The notes under the pieces are model-generated. The model did no database searches. It had not been told where the DNA came from and was given only the letters and a program-made list of their open reading frames with translations. A stretch of DNA of 29,423 nt from Lachnospiraceae bacterium UBA1753 (lineage in GTDB: Bacteria; Bacillota; Clostridia; Lachnospirales; Lachnospiraceae). Made by a program: the position numbers and the translations under genes. The stretch covers positions 1-29,423 of the forward strand of contig DCHL01000184.1 in the NCBI GenBank assembly GCA_002317595.1, read 5' to 3'. Positions 6,999 to 16,265 of the stretch are shown here, one piece after another (position 1 is the first letter of the stretch; every line of letters begins with the position of its first letter).

Positions 6999-7397
6999 AT
7001 GATTTCAAGAGATAACGATTCAAAGCTAGTGACACTGGGCGAGAACAGCCAGGGTCTGGTGAAGATTGCTGATGAAGTTGTAGCTGTTATCGCAGGCTAT
7101 GCTGCAACAGAGGTTGAGGGTGTTGCTGCCATGGCGGGCAATGTAACAAGTGCACTTATGAGCAAGGTTGGAATGAAGACTCTGTCCAAGGGAGTTCGCG
7201 TATTCATGGAAGAGGGACTCGTGAGAGCAGATCTCGCAATCCTTGTTGACTACGGATACTCAATCCCTGCAGTCAGCGCCAAGGTACAGGACAAGGTTAA
7301 GACAGCAATTGAGAATATGACAGGACTTTCAGTGACTGATGTCAATATCAGAATCGCTGGAGTTAATATGGAGAAGAACGGGGACACCGAGATATGA
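6999..7397 (+). CDS. yqhY: Asp23/Gls24 family envelope stress protein (YqhY type)
   Basis: A 132-aa soluble protein of the Asp23/Gls24 family. Typical segments are GLVKIADEVVAVIAGYAATEVEGVAAM, of which IADEVVAVIAGYAA near residues 23-36 and the later DLAILVDYGYSIPAVSAKVQ are diagnostic by pattern. In Bacillus, YqhY lies immediately upstream of nusB and is linked to control of fatty-acid synthesis; the same position here supports that name. ATG 6999 is chosen because GGAAAGG (6983-6989) ends nine bases before it; an in-frame TTG at 6981 would lie on top of that ribosome-binding site. Its stop overlaps the nusB start by four bases. Confidence 0.87.
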   Translation: MISRDNDSKLVTLGENSQGLVKIADEVVAVIAGYAATEVEGVAAMAGNVTSALMSKVGMKTLSKGVRVFMEEGLVRADLAILVDYGYSIPAVSAKVQDKVKTAIENMTGLSVTDVNIRIAGVNMEKNGDTEI

Positions 7398-7798
7398 CAA
7401 GGCATGAATTGAGAGAACATATTTTTCTGCTGGTTTTCAGAAGTGCATTTCATGATTATGATGAGATGCCTGAGCAGGTGAGATTATACCTTGAGAACCT
7501 CGAGGAGCCTGCAGAGGATGACGAAGCGCAGTACATCCTTGACAAGAGCAGTGCAGTGTTTGCGCGCCTTGAAGAGCTCGATAAGAAGATTAACGAGAAG
7601 GCTGAGAACTGGACCACAGAGAGAATGGGTAAGGTGGAGCTTTCTGCCATCAGACTTGCACTTTACGAAATCCTTTTTGATGAGGATGTTCCTACAGGAG
7701 TTGCAATCGACGAGGCTATTGAGATTGCAAAGAGCTATGGACAGGACAATTCAGGATCGTTTGTGAATGGAGTCCTCGCAAAGCTTGTTAAAGAGTAG
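7394..7798 (+). CDS. nusB: Transcription antitermination factor NusB
   Basis: A 134-aa all-helical RNA-binding protein that, with NusE, binds boxA in rRNA leaders to prevent premature termination. N-terminal TRHELREHIFLLVFR and C-terminal VELSAIRLALYEILF, then VPTGVAIDEAIEIAKSYG, match NusB closely, as does the end GSFVNGVLAKLVKE. The start codon overlaps the stop of yqhY (ATGA), indicating coupled translation. In many relatives xseA and xseB follow nusB; here ispA follows after 43 bp. Confidence 0.93.
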   Translation: MTRHELREHIFLLVFRSAFHDYDEMPEQVRLYLENLEEPAEDDEAQYILDKSSAVFARLEELDKKINEKAENWTTERMGKVELSAIRLALYEILFDEDVPTGVAIDEAIEIAKSYGQDNSGSFVNGVLAKLVKE

Positions 7799-7841
7799 TA
7801 ATGGCCTGTGAGCCTTGAATCTGATTCCGAGGGAAAAACTG

Positions 7842-8744
7842 ATGAATTTTAAGGAGGAGCTTGCGGGGCGAGTGGAAGAGGCCCAGCAGGTTATTTCAAA
7901 ATATATGCCTGAGAGCACGGGATACCAGAAGGTTGTCATTGACGCCATGCACGATTCCGTGGAAGCAGGCGGTAAGCGACTGCGTCCCGTAATTCTGGGG
8001 GCCACATACCGTATGTTTGGTGGAGAGGGTGAACTTGCAGAGCCCTTTATGGCGGCGCTTGAGATGATTCACACCTACTCACTGGTGCATGACGACCTGC
8101 CAGCAATGGATAATGATACCTTAAGGCGCGGCAAGCCCACGACCTGGGTTAGCTACGGTGAGGGAATGGCGGTGCTTGCAGGCGATGCACTGCTTAACTA
8201 TGCGTATGAGACTGCAGCGGCGGCCTTTGATATGGCCCGTGACGGCGAGGAGATGAAGCGGGTGGTTAAGGCCCTTCAGATACTTGCCAGAAAGGCGGGA
8301 ATATACGGAATGGTCGGTGGTCAGACCGCAGACGTGGAGAGCGAGAAGAACAACGTCCCGATAGACGCTGAAAGACTGATTTTTATCCACAGACTTAAGA
8401 CCGGCGCCCTTCTTGAGAGTGCCTTCATGGTTGGGGCTGCCCTGGCTGGCGCGAGTGATGAAGAACTTGCGACACTGTCGGAGGTTGCACTTAAGACCGG
8501 TGTTGCGTTCCAGATTCAGGACGACATTCTTGACGTTGTGGGAGACGAAGCGCTCCTGGGGAAAAATATCGGTTCCGACGAGGAGAGCGGCAAGGAGACC
8601 TATGTGACAATCTACGGAATGGATAAGGCGAGGGCTGATGTTGCCCTCCTATCCGAGCAGGCAGCCACGCTCATCGCATCCTTTGGGCGCGAGTGCGAGT
8701 TTCTGACAATGCTCATCAAATCTTTGGTAGAAAGAGCCTTCTAA
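7842..8744 (+). CDS. ispA: Polyprenyl (farnesyl/geranyl) diphosphate synthase
   Basis: A 300-aa trans-isoprenyl diphosphate synthase that condenses IPP with DMAPP/GPP to give the farnesyl diphosphate used for undecaprenyl and quinone side chains. The first aspartate-rich motif is DDLPAMDND at residues 84-92, followed by LRRGKPT; the second is QIQDDILD with Asp227-Asp228. EAGGKRLRP (residues 41-49) binds IPP. The start is ATG 7842, with GAGGG about nine bases upstream; the in-frame TTG at 7815 precedes that site and is unlikely. Adjacent dxs supplies the pathway's first committed step, a common pairing. Confidence 0.93.
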   Translation: MNFKEELAGRVEEAQQVISKYMPESTGYQKVVIDAMHDSVEAGGKRLRPVILGATYRMFGGEGELAEPFMAALEMIHTYSLVHDDLPAMDNDTLRRGKPTTWVSYGEGMAVLAGDALLNYAYETAAAAFDMARDGEEMKRVVKALQILARKAGIYGMVGGQTADVESEKNNVPIDAERLIFIHRLKTGALLESAFMVGAALAGASDEELATLSEVALKTGVAFQIQDDILDVVGDEALLGKNIGSDEESGKETYVTIYGMDKARADVALLSEQAATLIASFGRECEFLTMLIKSLVERAF

Positions 8745-8765
8745 AGAGGGCCCAGGGAAGAAGAA

Positions 8766-10625
8766 ATGTTACTTGACAATATTAAGAAACCTAATGATAT
8801 AAAGCGCATGGATCCTACGCTTCACAAGGACCTTGCTCAGGAGATAAGGGATTTCCTTATTGAAAAAATAAGTGAGACAGGTGGTCATCTGGGCTCTAAT
8901 CTCGGTGCCGTTGAACTAACTATGGCACTTCACCTGAGTCTCAATCTTCCTGAAGACAAGATTGTGTGGGATGTAGGACATCAGAGCTATACCCACAAGC
9001 TTCTCACAGGAAGGCGCGAGGGCTTTGACACTCTGCGCAAGTTCGGCGGAATGGCTGGCTTTCCCAAGAGGAAGGAATCGGCGTGTGATGCCTTTGACAC
9101 CGGACACAGCTCTACATCAGTTTCGGCTGGGCTTGGACTTGCCAAGGCCAGGGATATCCTTAACGGCAAGAACACGATTGTCTCTGTCATCGGAGACGGT
9201 GCACTGACTGGCGGAATGGCTTTCGAGGCACTCAATAACGCCGCGAGACTCAAGTCCAATTTTATCATCGTGCTTAACGACAACAATATGTCCATCTCCG
9301 AGAACGTGGGAGGTGTGTCGAAGTATCTTCAGTCAATTCGTACTGCGGACAACTATATAGATTTCAAGAAGTCGATGGAGAAGACCCTGCTCAAGATGCC
9401 CAAGGGCGGCAACATCGTCGATATGCTGAAAAAATATAAGAGCTCATTCAAACAGATCTTTGTGCCTGGAATGCTCTTTGAAAATATGGGAATCACCTAC
9501 CTTGGACCTGTTGACGGCCACGATATTGAGGCTATGACCAGGATGTTCAAGGAGGCGAAGAAGATTGACCATGCTGTGATGGTGCATGTCATCACCCAGA
9601 AGGGAAGAGGCTTTGAGCCTGCCATCCGTCATCCTGCAAGGTTCCACGGAACAGACCCCTTCGACATCAGTACAGGACTTCCGAAGAAGCCCAGGACCAA
9701 GTCAAACTACACGGATGTGTTTGCCACTGTCATGAACAAGCTTGCGGCAAGGGATGACAAGATTGTGGCGATTACAGCGGCGATGCCCGACGGAACAGGA
9801 CTTAAGCGCTTCAGGAATATTTATCCGGACAGATTTTTTGACGTAGGTATTGCTGAGGAGCACGCAGTGACCTTCGCGGCAGGTATGGCAGCGGGCGGAC
9901 TGAAGCCTGTGGTTGCGATTTACTCATCCTTCCTGCAGCGTGCTTACGACCAGATAATCCATGATGTATGTATACAGGACCTGCCTGTGATTTTTGCCAT
10001 AGACAGGGCTGGTATCGTCGGTTCGGACGGCGAGACCCACCAGGGTATTTTCGACCTGTCCTTCCTGTCATCGGTACCGAACATGCACGTTATGGCGCCG
10101 AAGAACAAGTGGGAGCTTTCGGACATGATGAAGTTCGCTGCCGAGTTCGGGCACCCCATTGCAATCAGGTACCCCAGAGGTCTTGCTTATGATGGACTCA
10201 AGGATTACAGGCAGCCCATCGAGCTTGGAAAGAGCGAGTGTATCTACGAGGAGTCGCAGATTGCGCTGTTTGCTCTTGGAAGCATGGTTAAGACCGCGGA
10301 AGAGGTAAGGGAAGCGCTCAAGGAGAAGGGCTTTAACTGCTCGCTTTACAATGCGCGCTTTGCCAAGCCTATTGATGAGGAAAAAATAAAAGAGATTGCA
10401 AGAAAGCACTCTCTTGTGGTGACACTTGAGGAGAATGTCTACTCTGGCGGTCTTGGCGAGCAGGCGAGGGCGGTGCTTGACGGAGCGGACGCTCCCGCAA
10501 GCCTCATGACAGTTACCCTTCCAGACGCTTATGTCGAGCATGGAAATGTCGAGCTTCTCAAGAAGGAAGTTGGCATTGACACAGAGACGATAGTGAACAG
10601 AATTCTTGAATACATGGAAGACTAG
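8766..10625 (+). CDS. dxs: 1-deoxy-D-xylulose-5-phosphate synthase
   Basis: A 619-aa thiamine diphosphate enzyme that joins pyruvate and glyceraldehyde 3-phosphate in the first step of the MEP isoprenoid pathway. Visible hallmarks are GGHLGSNLGAVELT near residues 39-52, WDVGHQSYTHKLLTGR at 68-83, the thiamine diphosphate/metal motif GDGALTGG at 143-150 with downstream NDNNMSISEN, and DVGIAEEHAVTFAAGMA in the pyrimidine-binding domain. GSDGETHQGIFDL is also typical. Full length. It starts 21 bp after ispA and is followed three bases after its stop by tlyA, so the genes form one operon. Confidence 0.95.
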   Translation: MLLDNIKKPNDIKRMDPTLHKDLAQEIRDFLIEKISETGGHLGSNLGAVELTMALHLSLNLPEDKIVWDVGHQSYTHKLLTGRREGFDTLRKFGGMAGFPKRKESACDAFDTGHSSTSVSAGLGLAKARDILNGKNTIVSVIGDGALTGGMAFEALNNAARLKSNFIIVLNDNNMSISENVGGVSKYLQSIRTADNYIDFKKSMEKTLLKMPKGGNIVDMLKKYKSSFKQIFVPGMLFENMGITYLGPVDGHDIEAMTRMFKEAKKIDHAVMVHVITQKGRGFEPAIRHPARFHGTDPFDISTGLPKKPRTKSNYTDVFATVMNKLAARDDKIVAITAAMPDGTGLKRFRNIYPDRFFDVGIAEEHAVTFAAGMAAGGLKPVVAIYSSFLQRAYDQIIHDVCIQDLPVIFAIDRAGIVGSDGETHQGIFDLSFLSSVPNMHVMAPKNKWELSDMMKFAAEFGHPIAIRYPRGLAYDGLKDYRQPIELGKSECIYEESQIALFALGSMVKTAEEVREALKEKGFNCSLYNARFAKPIDEEKIKEIARKHSLVVTLEENVYSGGLGEQARAVLDGADAPASLMTVTLPDAYVEHGNVELLKKEVGIDTETIVNRILEYMED

Positions 10626-10628
10626 ATA

Positions 10629-11462
10629 ATGAAGGAAAGACTTGATGTGCTCCTCGTGAAGAGGGCGATAGCAGAATCGAGAGAGAAGGCCAAGGCCATG
10701 ATTATGGCTGGTCAGGTGTACGTGAAGGGCCAGAAGGAGGACAAGGCGGGAACCATGTTTGATGAGTCCTGCGAGATTGAGGTCCGGGGCAATACACTGA
10801 AGTACGTAAGCCGTGGTGGTCTCAAGCTTGAGAAGGCTCTTGAGAGCTTCCCCCTTAAGCTGTCTGAGGCAGTGTGCATGGACATCGGCTCATCGACAGG
10901 TGGCTTTACGGACTGCATGCTTCAGAACGGTGCCAGCCTGGTGTATGCCATCGATGTGGGACACGGCCAGCTTGCCTGGAAACTCAGAAATGATGAGAGG
11001 GTTGTGTGTCTTGAGAAGACCAACTTCAGATATGTGACGAATGAGCAGGTGCCGGAGCTTATTGACTTTGCATCCTGTGACGTATCCTTCATATCTCTTA
11101 GCAAGATTCTTCCCGTAGCCCATACTCTTCTCAAAATAGGTGGCGAGATGGTGTGCCTTATAAAACCCCAGTTCGAGGCGGGCCGCGAGAAGGTCGGCAA
11201 GAAGGGCGTTGTAAGGGACCCCAAGGTGCATGAGGAAGTCATTGAGGCAGTGTTTGGTTATGCTGTTTCAAGCGGGTTTGATATTATCGGATTAACTTTT
11301 TCCCCGGTTAAGGGTCCTGAGGGAAATATTGAGTATCTGATGCATCTTAGGAATACTGAGAATAATGCAGCAGAAGAGATTTCTGTGGATATTGCAGCTG
11401 TTGAAATGAGAGAAGATATCGTGGCAACTGTCAAGGCGGCTCATGAGGAACTTGATAAATGA
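10629..11462 (+). CDS. tlyA: TlyA-family rRNA (cytidine-2'-O)-methyltransferase
   Basis: A 277-aa two-domain protein. Residues 1-60 form an S4 RNA-binding domain (KERLDVLLVKRAIAESREKA). The FtsJ-like methyltransferase domain begins at about 80, with the SAM-binding motif DIGSSTGGFT at 85-94 and YAIDVGHGQLAWKLR after it. The SLSKILPVAHTLL and CLIKPQFEAGREKVG segments are family-typical. Mycobacterial TlyA methylates 16S and 23S rRNA 2'-O positions; older annotations call it hemolysin. Its ATG lies three bases after dxs, and its TGA overlaps the nadK ATG by four bases. Confidence 0.92.
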   Translation: MKERLDVLLVKRAIAESREKAKAMIMAGQVYVKGQKEDKAGTMFDESCEIEVRGNTLKYVSRGGLKLEKALESFPLKLSEAVCMDIGSSTGGFTDCMLQNGASLVYAIDVGHGQLAWKLRNDERVVCLEKTNFRYVTNEQVPELIDFASCDVSFISLSKILPVAHTLLKIGGEMVCLIKPQFEAGREKVGKKGVVRDPKVHEEVIEAVFGYAVSSGFDIIGLTFSPVKGPEGNIEYLMHLRNTENNAAEEISVDIAAVEMREDIVATVKAAHEELDK

Positions 11463-12256
11463 ACAGTTTCTATATTGTGACAAACAGTAATAAGGATAAG
11501 GACAGCCAGGTGACGGACCGGATGGTTTCGTTCCTCAAGAGCCGTGGCAAGACTGTCATTACGGACACAGAGGGCGGCGAGATTCCTGAGCATGTTGACT
11601 GCGTGCTGTCGGTGGGCGGCGATGGAACCATGATCCAGGCGGTTAAGTCGCTGATGGACAGGGATGCCGCGTTTGCAGGAGTCAACATGGGGACCGTTGG
11701 GTTCCTGCCTGAGATTGAGCCTGATTCCCTGGAGCAGTCGCTGGAGAGAATCGTCGAGGGTGAGTACGAGCTTGAGGAGCGTATGATGCTCTCTGGAAGC
11801 ATCGGTGACAGGGAGAGCCTGGCACTCAACGACGTTGTACTGTTCAGGACCGGTGACATGCAGATCATTGACTACAAGATATATGTCAATGACAGGTTCC
11901 TGACTTCCTTCAGGGCTGACGGCGTGATTGTCTCAACACCGACAGGTTCGACGGGTTACAACCTTTCTGCAGGCGGGCCCATTGTGGAGCCACTCTCGAG
12001 GGTAATGGTGGTGACACCCATCTGCAACCATGCACTGACATCAAGGAGCGTGGTTCTCTGTGAGAGCGACAAGGTCAGGATTGATGCACTCTGGCATTCA
12101 AAGGATGGCGGCGTTATCGTGTCCTTTGACGGTGAGGAGAACATTCCTCTTTCCTGCGGCGGCAGCGTGAATATTGCAGCTGCTGACAGAAATACAAAGA
12201 TGATCAGACTTGACAGAGAGAGCTTCTTGACAGCTCTGTCGAGAAAACTGAGATAG
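11459..12256 (+). CDS. nadK: NAD kinase
   Basis: A 265-aa cytoplasmic enzyme that phosphorylates NAD to NADP. The active-site GGDGT is at residues 53-57 with Asp55 as the expected base. LNDVV (123-127) carries the conserved Asn-Asp that binds NAD, and TGSTGYNLSAGGPIV begins at 162. The C-terminal domain is normal; total length is near the usual 270-290 aa. Translation is probably coupled to tlyA through the ATGA overlap. Gene order tlyA-nadK-argR-recN is conserved in many Firmicutes. Confidence 0.94.
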   Translation: MNSFYIVTNSNKDKDSQVTDRMVSFLKSRGKTVITDTEGGEIPEHVDCVLSVGGDGTMIQAVKSLMDRDAAFAGVNMGTVGFLPEIEPDSLEQSLERIVEGEYELEERMMLSGSIGDRESLALNDVVLFRTGDMQIIDYKIYVNDRFLTSFRADGVIVSTPTGSTGYNLSAGGPIVEPLSRVMVVTPICNHALTSRSVVLCESDKVRIDALWHSKDGGVIVSFDGEENIPLSCGGSVNIAAADRNTKMIRLDRESFLTALSRKLR

Positions 12257-12302
12257 ATTATTTTTTGACAAAATGCGGATGTGTCCGCAGCGAGGTGTTG
12301 CT

Positions 12303-12749
12303 ATGAAGAAAGGCCGACAGGAAGCAATTCTTAAGCTTATTCAGGAAAAAAATATTGGAACGCAGGAAGAACTTGCAGCTTTTCTCAATGAGGCTGGCTT
12401 TCAGGTGACTCAGGCAACTGTTTCCCGCGATATAAGAAGGATGGGACTTACCAAGGTCTCCTATGAGGGCGGTCAGAAGTATGTTCCTGCGACCAGGAGC
12501 GAAGGACCTGAGAAGGAGAAGTTCACAAGAGTGCTCAGGGATGGATTCGTGTCCATGGACATGGCGCAGAATATCCTTGTCATGAAGACTTCCTCAGGAA
12601 TGGCTATGGCGGTTGCAGCGGCCCTTGACTCAATGCATTTCTCTGAGCTTGTGGGCTGTATCGCTGGCGACGACACTATTTTCTGCGCTGTCAGGAGTGT
12701 GGACGAGACCGTGAGCCTCATGGATAAGATTTCCAATATTGTGAAGTGA
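12303..12749 (+). CDS. argR: Arginine repressor ArgR
   Basis: A 148-aa regulator of arginine metabolism. The N-terminal winged helix-turn-helix has TQEELAAFLNEAGFQVTQAT then SRDIRRMGL at residues 41-49. The C-terminal oligomerisation and arginine-binding domain contains GCIAGDDTIF at 118-127, the usual GTIAGDDT motif. ATG 12303 is chosen because GAGGTG ends about five bases upstream and the family begins with MKKGRQ-like residues; an in-frame ATG at 12273 would add ten residues lacking family resemblance. No arginine operator was recognised in the window. Confidence 0.93.
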   Translation: MKKGRQEAILKLIQEKNIGTQEELAAFLNEAGFQVTQATVSRDIRRMGLTKVSYEGGQKYVPATRSEGPEKEKFTRVLRDGFVSMDMAQNILVMKTSSGMAMAVAAALDSMHFSELVGCIAGDDTIFCAVRSVDETVSLMDKISNIVK

Positions 12750-12836
12750 AACTTTGTGGATAAATTTTAGAGAATCTTGAATCGAGATATTTTGAGAAAA
12801 TGAATTTTTCGCCCGGAGAAAGCGGAAAGGACATAT

Positions 12837-14519
12837 ATGTTATTACAGTTACATGTTAAAAATCTCGCCCTCATCAAGGAGGCGGAGCTGGATTTCGGGG
12901 ACGGATTCCACGTCCTAACAGGTGAGACGGGAGCAGGTAAGTCGCTGCTTCTTGGTTCTGTGAATCTGGCTCTCGGAGCCAAGGCATCTGCGGACCTTAT
13001 CAGGAAAGGTGCTGACTTTGCGCTTGCTGAGCTTATTTTTTCAGTGGACAGCGATGAGGTGAGGGAAGCGCTTGCTGAAATGGAGGTTACGCTTGAGGAG
13101 GATGACACACTCATCCTTCAGAGACGGCTCCAGGGGAGCCGCAGCACCTGCCGCATAAACGGCGAGACAGTGCCGGCCACCAGGCTGCGCGAGATTGCTG
13201 AATTGATGATTGACATTCATGGTCAGCATGAGCATCAGTCACTACTTAAGAAATCTAATCACAGGCGCGTGCTCGACCAGTTTGCGGGGGAGGAGATGAA
13301 GGCTCTTCTTGCAAGGCTTTCTGAGGCCTTTGCAAAATATTCCGCGGACCTTCAGGCACTTGAGAGTGAGGACACGGATGAGCGCAGCCGCGAGCGTGAG
13401 ATTTCCCTGATAAAATATGAGATTAACGAGATTGAGAGCGCTGCACTTGTTCCCGGCGAGGATGAGTCGCTGGAGGCTGAGTGCCGCAGGATGGCAAACA
13501 GTCAGCGCATTATGGAGGCGCTGGGGCAGGCCTCGGGGCTTCTTGGTGCCGGCGGATATGGAAGTGGGGATGGTGCTCAGGACAGGGTTGGAAGAGCCCT
13601 CAGGGAGCTTAACTGCGTGGCTGAATACGATGATGGCATAGCGGATATTGCAGCTGCACTTGCAGATATCGAGTCTATGCTTACGGATGCAAATCATGCC
13701 CTTGATGGGGCGATGTCCTCCATGAGCTTTGACCAGGAGGAATTTTTCAATGCGCAGAAGCGTCTTGACCTGATTAACACCTTGAAGACAAAGTACGGAA
13801 GGACTATCGAGGATATTCTTGCATACATGGACGAGCAGTCCGAGAAGCTTATGAAGTATGAGGACTACGATGTATATCTTGAGAAGCTTCGCAGGTCACT
13901 TGATGAATCAGAGAAGGCTGTGAAGTCCCTGTGCGGAGAGGTTTCCACGCTCAGACAGAGCGCGGCTGCTGCATTTTCAAAGAAGATGCAGGAGGCTCTT
14001 CAGGGTCTTAATTTCGAGCGCGTGGGCTTTGAAGCCAGGGTGACGGACAGTGGCAGGATTACGAAGGATGGCTCTGATGATGTGGAGTTTGTGATTTCTA
14101 TGAATCCGGGTGAACCCCTTAAGAGTCTTTCTGAGGTGGCTTCAGGCGGTGAACTTTCGCGTATCATGCTCGCCATCAGGACAGTCGGGGCTGCCGACAC
14201 CATTGGCACACTTATTTTTGACGAGATAGATGCCGGAATAAGCGGTCGTACTGCTACGCAGGTGGCCAGGAAGCTTTCGCTTCTGTCTAGGGGCAGACAG
14301 GTTATCTGTATCACCCATCTGCCGCAGATTGCAGCCTTCGGTGATCACCATTACAGGATTGAAAAGGGATTCACTGAGGATTCCACAACAACCACAATAG
14401 AGAAGCTGGAGGATGGCCAGAGGGTGGAAGAACTGACCAGACTTCTTGGGGATACGGCTTCTGCAGTGGACACTGCCAAGGAACTGCTTGGCGCTGCCAG
14501 GGATTATAAGGCACAGTAA
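12837..14519 (+). CDS. recN: DNA repair protein RecN
   Basis: A 560-aa SMC-like ATPase that acts early in double-strand-break repair. Walker A is GETGAGKS at residues 29-36; the ABC signature SGGELS is at 436-441 and Walker B ends at Asp462-Glu463 in LIFDEIDAGISGR. In between are long charged heptad-rich segments forming the coiled coil and the DIHGQHEHQSLL motif typical of RecN. GGAAAGG lies six bases before the ATG. An 87-bp gap follows argR; I see no LexA-type operator in it. This gene closes the housekeeping block. Confidence 0.95.
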   Translation: MLLQLHVKNLALIKEAELDFGDGFHVLTGETGAGKSLLLGSVNLALGAKASADLIRKGADFALAELIFSVDSDEVREALAEMEVTLEEDDTLILQRRLQGSRSTCRINGETVPATRLREIAELMIDIHGQHEHQSLLKKSNHRRVLDQFAGEEMKALLARLSEAFAKYSADLQALESEDTDERSREREISLIKYEINEIESAALVPGEDESLEAECRRMANSQRIMEALGQASGLLGAGGYGSGDGAQDRVGRALRELNCVAEYDDGIADIAAALADIESMLTDANHALDGAMSSMSFDQEEFFNAQKRLDLINTLKTKYGRTIEDILAYMDEQSEKLMKYEDYDVYLEKLRRSLDESEKAVKSLCGEVSTLRQSAAAAFSKKMQEALQGLNFERVGFEARVTDSGRITKDGSDDVEFVISMNPGEPLKSLSEVASGGELSRIMLAIRTVGAADTIGTLIFDEIDAGISGRTATQVARKLSLLSRGRQVICITHLPQIAAFGDHHYRIEKGFTEDSTTTTIEKLEDGQRVEELTRLLGDTASAVDTAKELLGAARDYKAQ

Positions 14520-14578
14520 TGCTTAACATCAGCCTTTATGTCAATAATATTATTAAGGCACAGTGAGTATAGAATTAC

Positions 14579-14607
14579 TTGTGAACTAATATTTTTTACT
14601 ATATAAT
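14579..14607 (+). promoter_or_regulatory. Probable sigma-A promoter of glgA
   Basis: TTGTGA at 14579-14584 and a perfect TATAAT at 14602-14607 are separated by 17 bp. Transcription would start near 14614, leaving a leader of about 46 nt before glgA. The surrounding 14520-14659 gap is A+T-rich and shows no terminator for recN. Confidence 0.6.
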
Positions 14608-14659
14608 TATTAATAGTTGTGGGCGTTAGCCTTAACTCTGCTATGGAGGTATTATTCTT

Positions 14660-16102
14660 ATGAAAAATGTGTTGTTTATCGCATCAGAGGGTGTTCCTTT
14701 TATCAAGACCGGCGGACTTGCCGATGTAGTCGGATCACTTCCCAAGCTTTTTGACAAGCGCTATTTTGATGTGCGCGTTATCATGCCCAAGTATATGTGC
14801 ATGAAGCAGGAATACAAGGATATGATGGAGTATGTCACTCATTTCTATCTGGATTTCAATTACGAGAGCAGATATGTTGGGGTTCTGCAGTGCGTATACC
14901 AGGGTGTTCAGTTCTATTTCATTGATAATGAGTCATACTTCTGTGGCAATACACCTTACGGAAATATCCGTGATGACATTGAGAAGTTCATCTTCTTCGA
15001 CAAGGCGGCGCTTTCAGCACTGCCCCTTATCGGATTCAAGCCTGATATCATTCACTGTCACGACTGGCAGACAGGACTTGTTCCCGTATATCTCAAGGAC
15101 AGCTTCCGTGCTGGTGAGTTCTATAGGGATATCAAGTCAATCATGACTATTCACAATCTCAAGTTCCAGGGAACCTGGGATGTTAAGACTATCCAGACAA
15201 TCGCAGGTCTTCCTGATTATTATTTCACACCTGATAAGCTTGAGGCTTACAAGGATGCGAACCTCTTAAAGGGCGGTCTTGTATTTGCTGACGCAATTAC
15301 AACAGTATCAGATACCTATGCTGAGGAGATTAAGACAGAGTTCTACGGCGAGAAGCTCGATGGTCTCATGAGAGCAAGAGCCAATGATCTTCGAGGTATC
15401 GTAAATGGTATCGATTACGAGGATTACAACCCTGAGACAGACCAGTTCCTGCCTTTCAAATACAATGCTAAGAATTTCCGCAAGGAGAAGATTAAGAATA
15501 AGAGAGCACTCCAGGAGGAGATGGGTCTCGATGTTGATGATAAGAAGTTTATGATTGGTATTGTTTCTCGTCTGACAGACCAGAAGGGATTCGACCTCAT
15601 CGCTTACATCATGGATGAGCTCTGTCAGGAGGATGTTCAGATTGTTGTTCTCGGAACTGGCGAGGAGCAGTATGAGAATATGTTCCGTCACTTTGACTGG
15701 AAGTACAATAACAAGGTTGCTGCCAACATCTACTACAGCGAGGGTCTGAGCCATAAGATCTACGGCGCATGTGATGCATTCCTGATGCCTTCACTCTTTG
15801 AGCCCTGTGGCCTCTCTCAGCTCATGTCACTGCGCTACGGTACAGTGCCTATCGTTCGTGAGACTGGCGGACTCAAGGATACTGTTCAGCCCTACAACGA
15901 GTACGAGGGAACAGGAACAGGCTTCTCCTTCACCAACTACAACGCTCACGAGATGCTCGCAACAATCCGCTATGCAAAGCGCATCTACAACGAGAGAAAG
16001 CGCGAGTGGAACAAGATTATCGACCGTGCTATGGCTGTTGACTTCTCATGGAACACATCCGCAGCCAAGTACCAGGAGATGTACGACTGGCTCATCGGAT
16101 AG
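14660..16102 (+). CDS. glgA: Glycogen synthase (ADP-glucose type)
   Basis: A 480-aa GT5-family glycosyltransferase that extends alpha-1,4-glucan from ADP-glucose. The ADP-glucose-binding KTGGLADV motif is at residues 16-23. HDWQTGLVPVYLK and MTIHNLKFQGTW lie in the N-terminal domain. The C-terminal domain holds the retaining-glycosyltransferase block, with Glu381 in FEPCGLSQLMSLRYGT and ETGGLKDTV. Length is normal. The start has a strong GGAGG about ten bases upstream. It stands alone, with its own promoter and terminator; other glycogen genes are not in the window. Confidence 0.95.
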   Translation: MKNVLFIASEGVPFIKTGGLADVVGSLPKLFDKRYFDVRVIMPKYMCMKQEYKDMMEYVTHFYLDFNYESRYVGVLQCVYQGVQFYFIDNESYFCGNTPYGNIRDDIEKFIFFDKAALSALPLIGFKPDIIHCHDWQTGLVPVYLKDSFRAGEFYRDIKSIMTIHNLKFQGTWDVKTIQTIAGLPDYYFTPDKLEAYKDANLLKGGLVFADAITTVSDTYAEEIKTEFYGEKLDGLMRARANDLRGIVNGIDYEDYNPETDQFLPFKYNAKNFRKEKIKNKRALQEEMGLDVDDKKFMIGIVSRLTDQKGFDLIAYIMDELCQEDVQIVVLGTGEEQYENMFRHFDWKYNNKVAANIYYSEGLSHKIYGACDAFLMPSLFEPCGLSQLMSLRYGTVPIVRETGGLKDTVQPYNEYEGTGTGFSFTNYNAHEMLATIRYAKRIYNERKREWNKIIDRAMAVDFSWNTSAAKYQEMYDWLIG

Positions 16103-16153
16103 TCAGTGAATCTTGGGGACGGAGTTAGTGGTTCATTTTCTGGAAATAGTAAT

Positions 16154-16191
16154 AAGCCGTCGGGGAGTGCTTGCATTCCTTGGCGGCTTTT
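16154..16191 (+). terminator. Intrinsic terminator of glgA
   Basis: 16154-16170 pairs with 16173-16189 over 17 positions (several G-T wobbles), starting AAGCCG and closing CGGCTT, with TTTT at the end. It lies 52 bp after the glgA stop and marks the boundary to the accessory region. Confidence 0.85.
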
Positions 16192-16265
16192 CTGATAGTG
16201 TAAAAAATATTCAACATGGAAAAAATCGTGCAGAGTATGGAATTATCTAATAAGGAGAACGAATA

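Noticed and set aside
12750..12836. LexA (SOS) operator upstream of recN
   Set aside because: No GAAC-N4-GTTC-like dyad was found in the 87-bp gap.
14508..14564. Direct repeat AAGGCACAGT at the recN end (14508-14517 and 14555-14564)
   Set aside because: A single 10-bp repeat with no flanking structure; probably chance or a tiny duplication.
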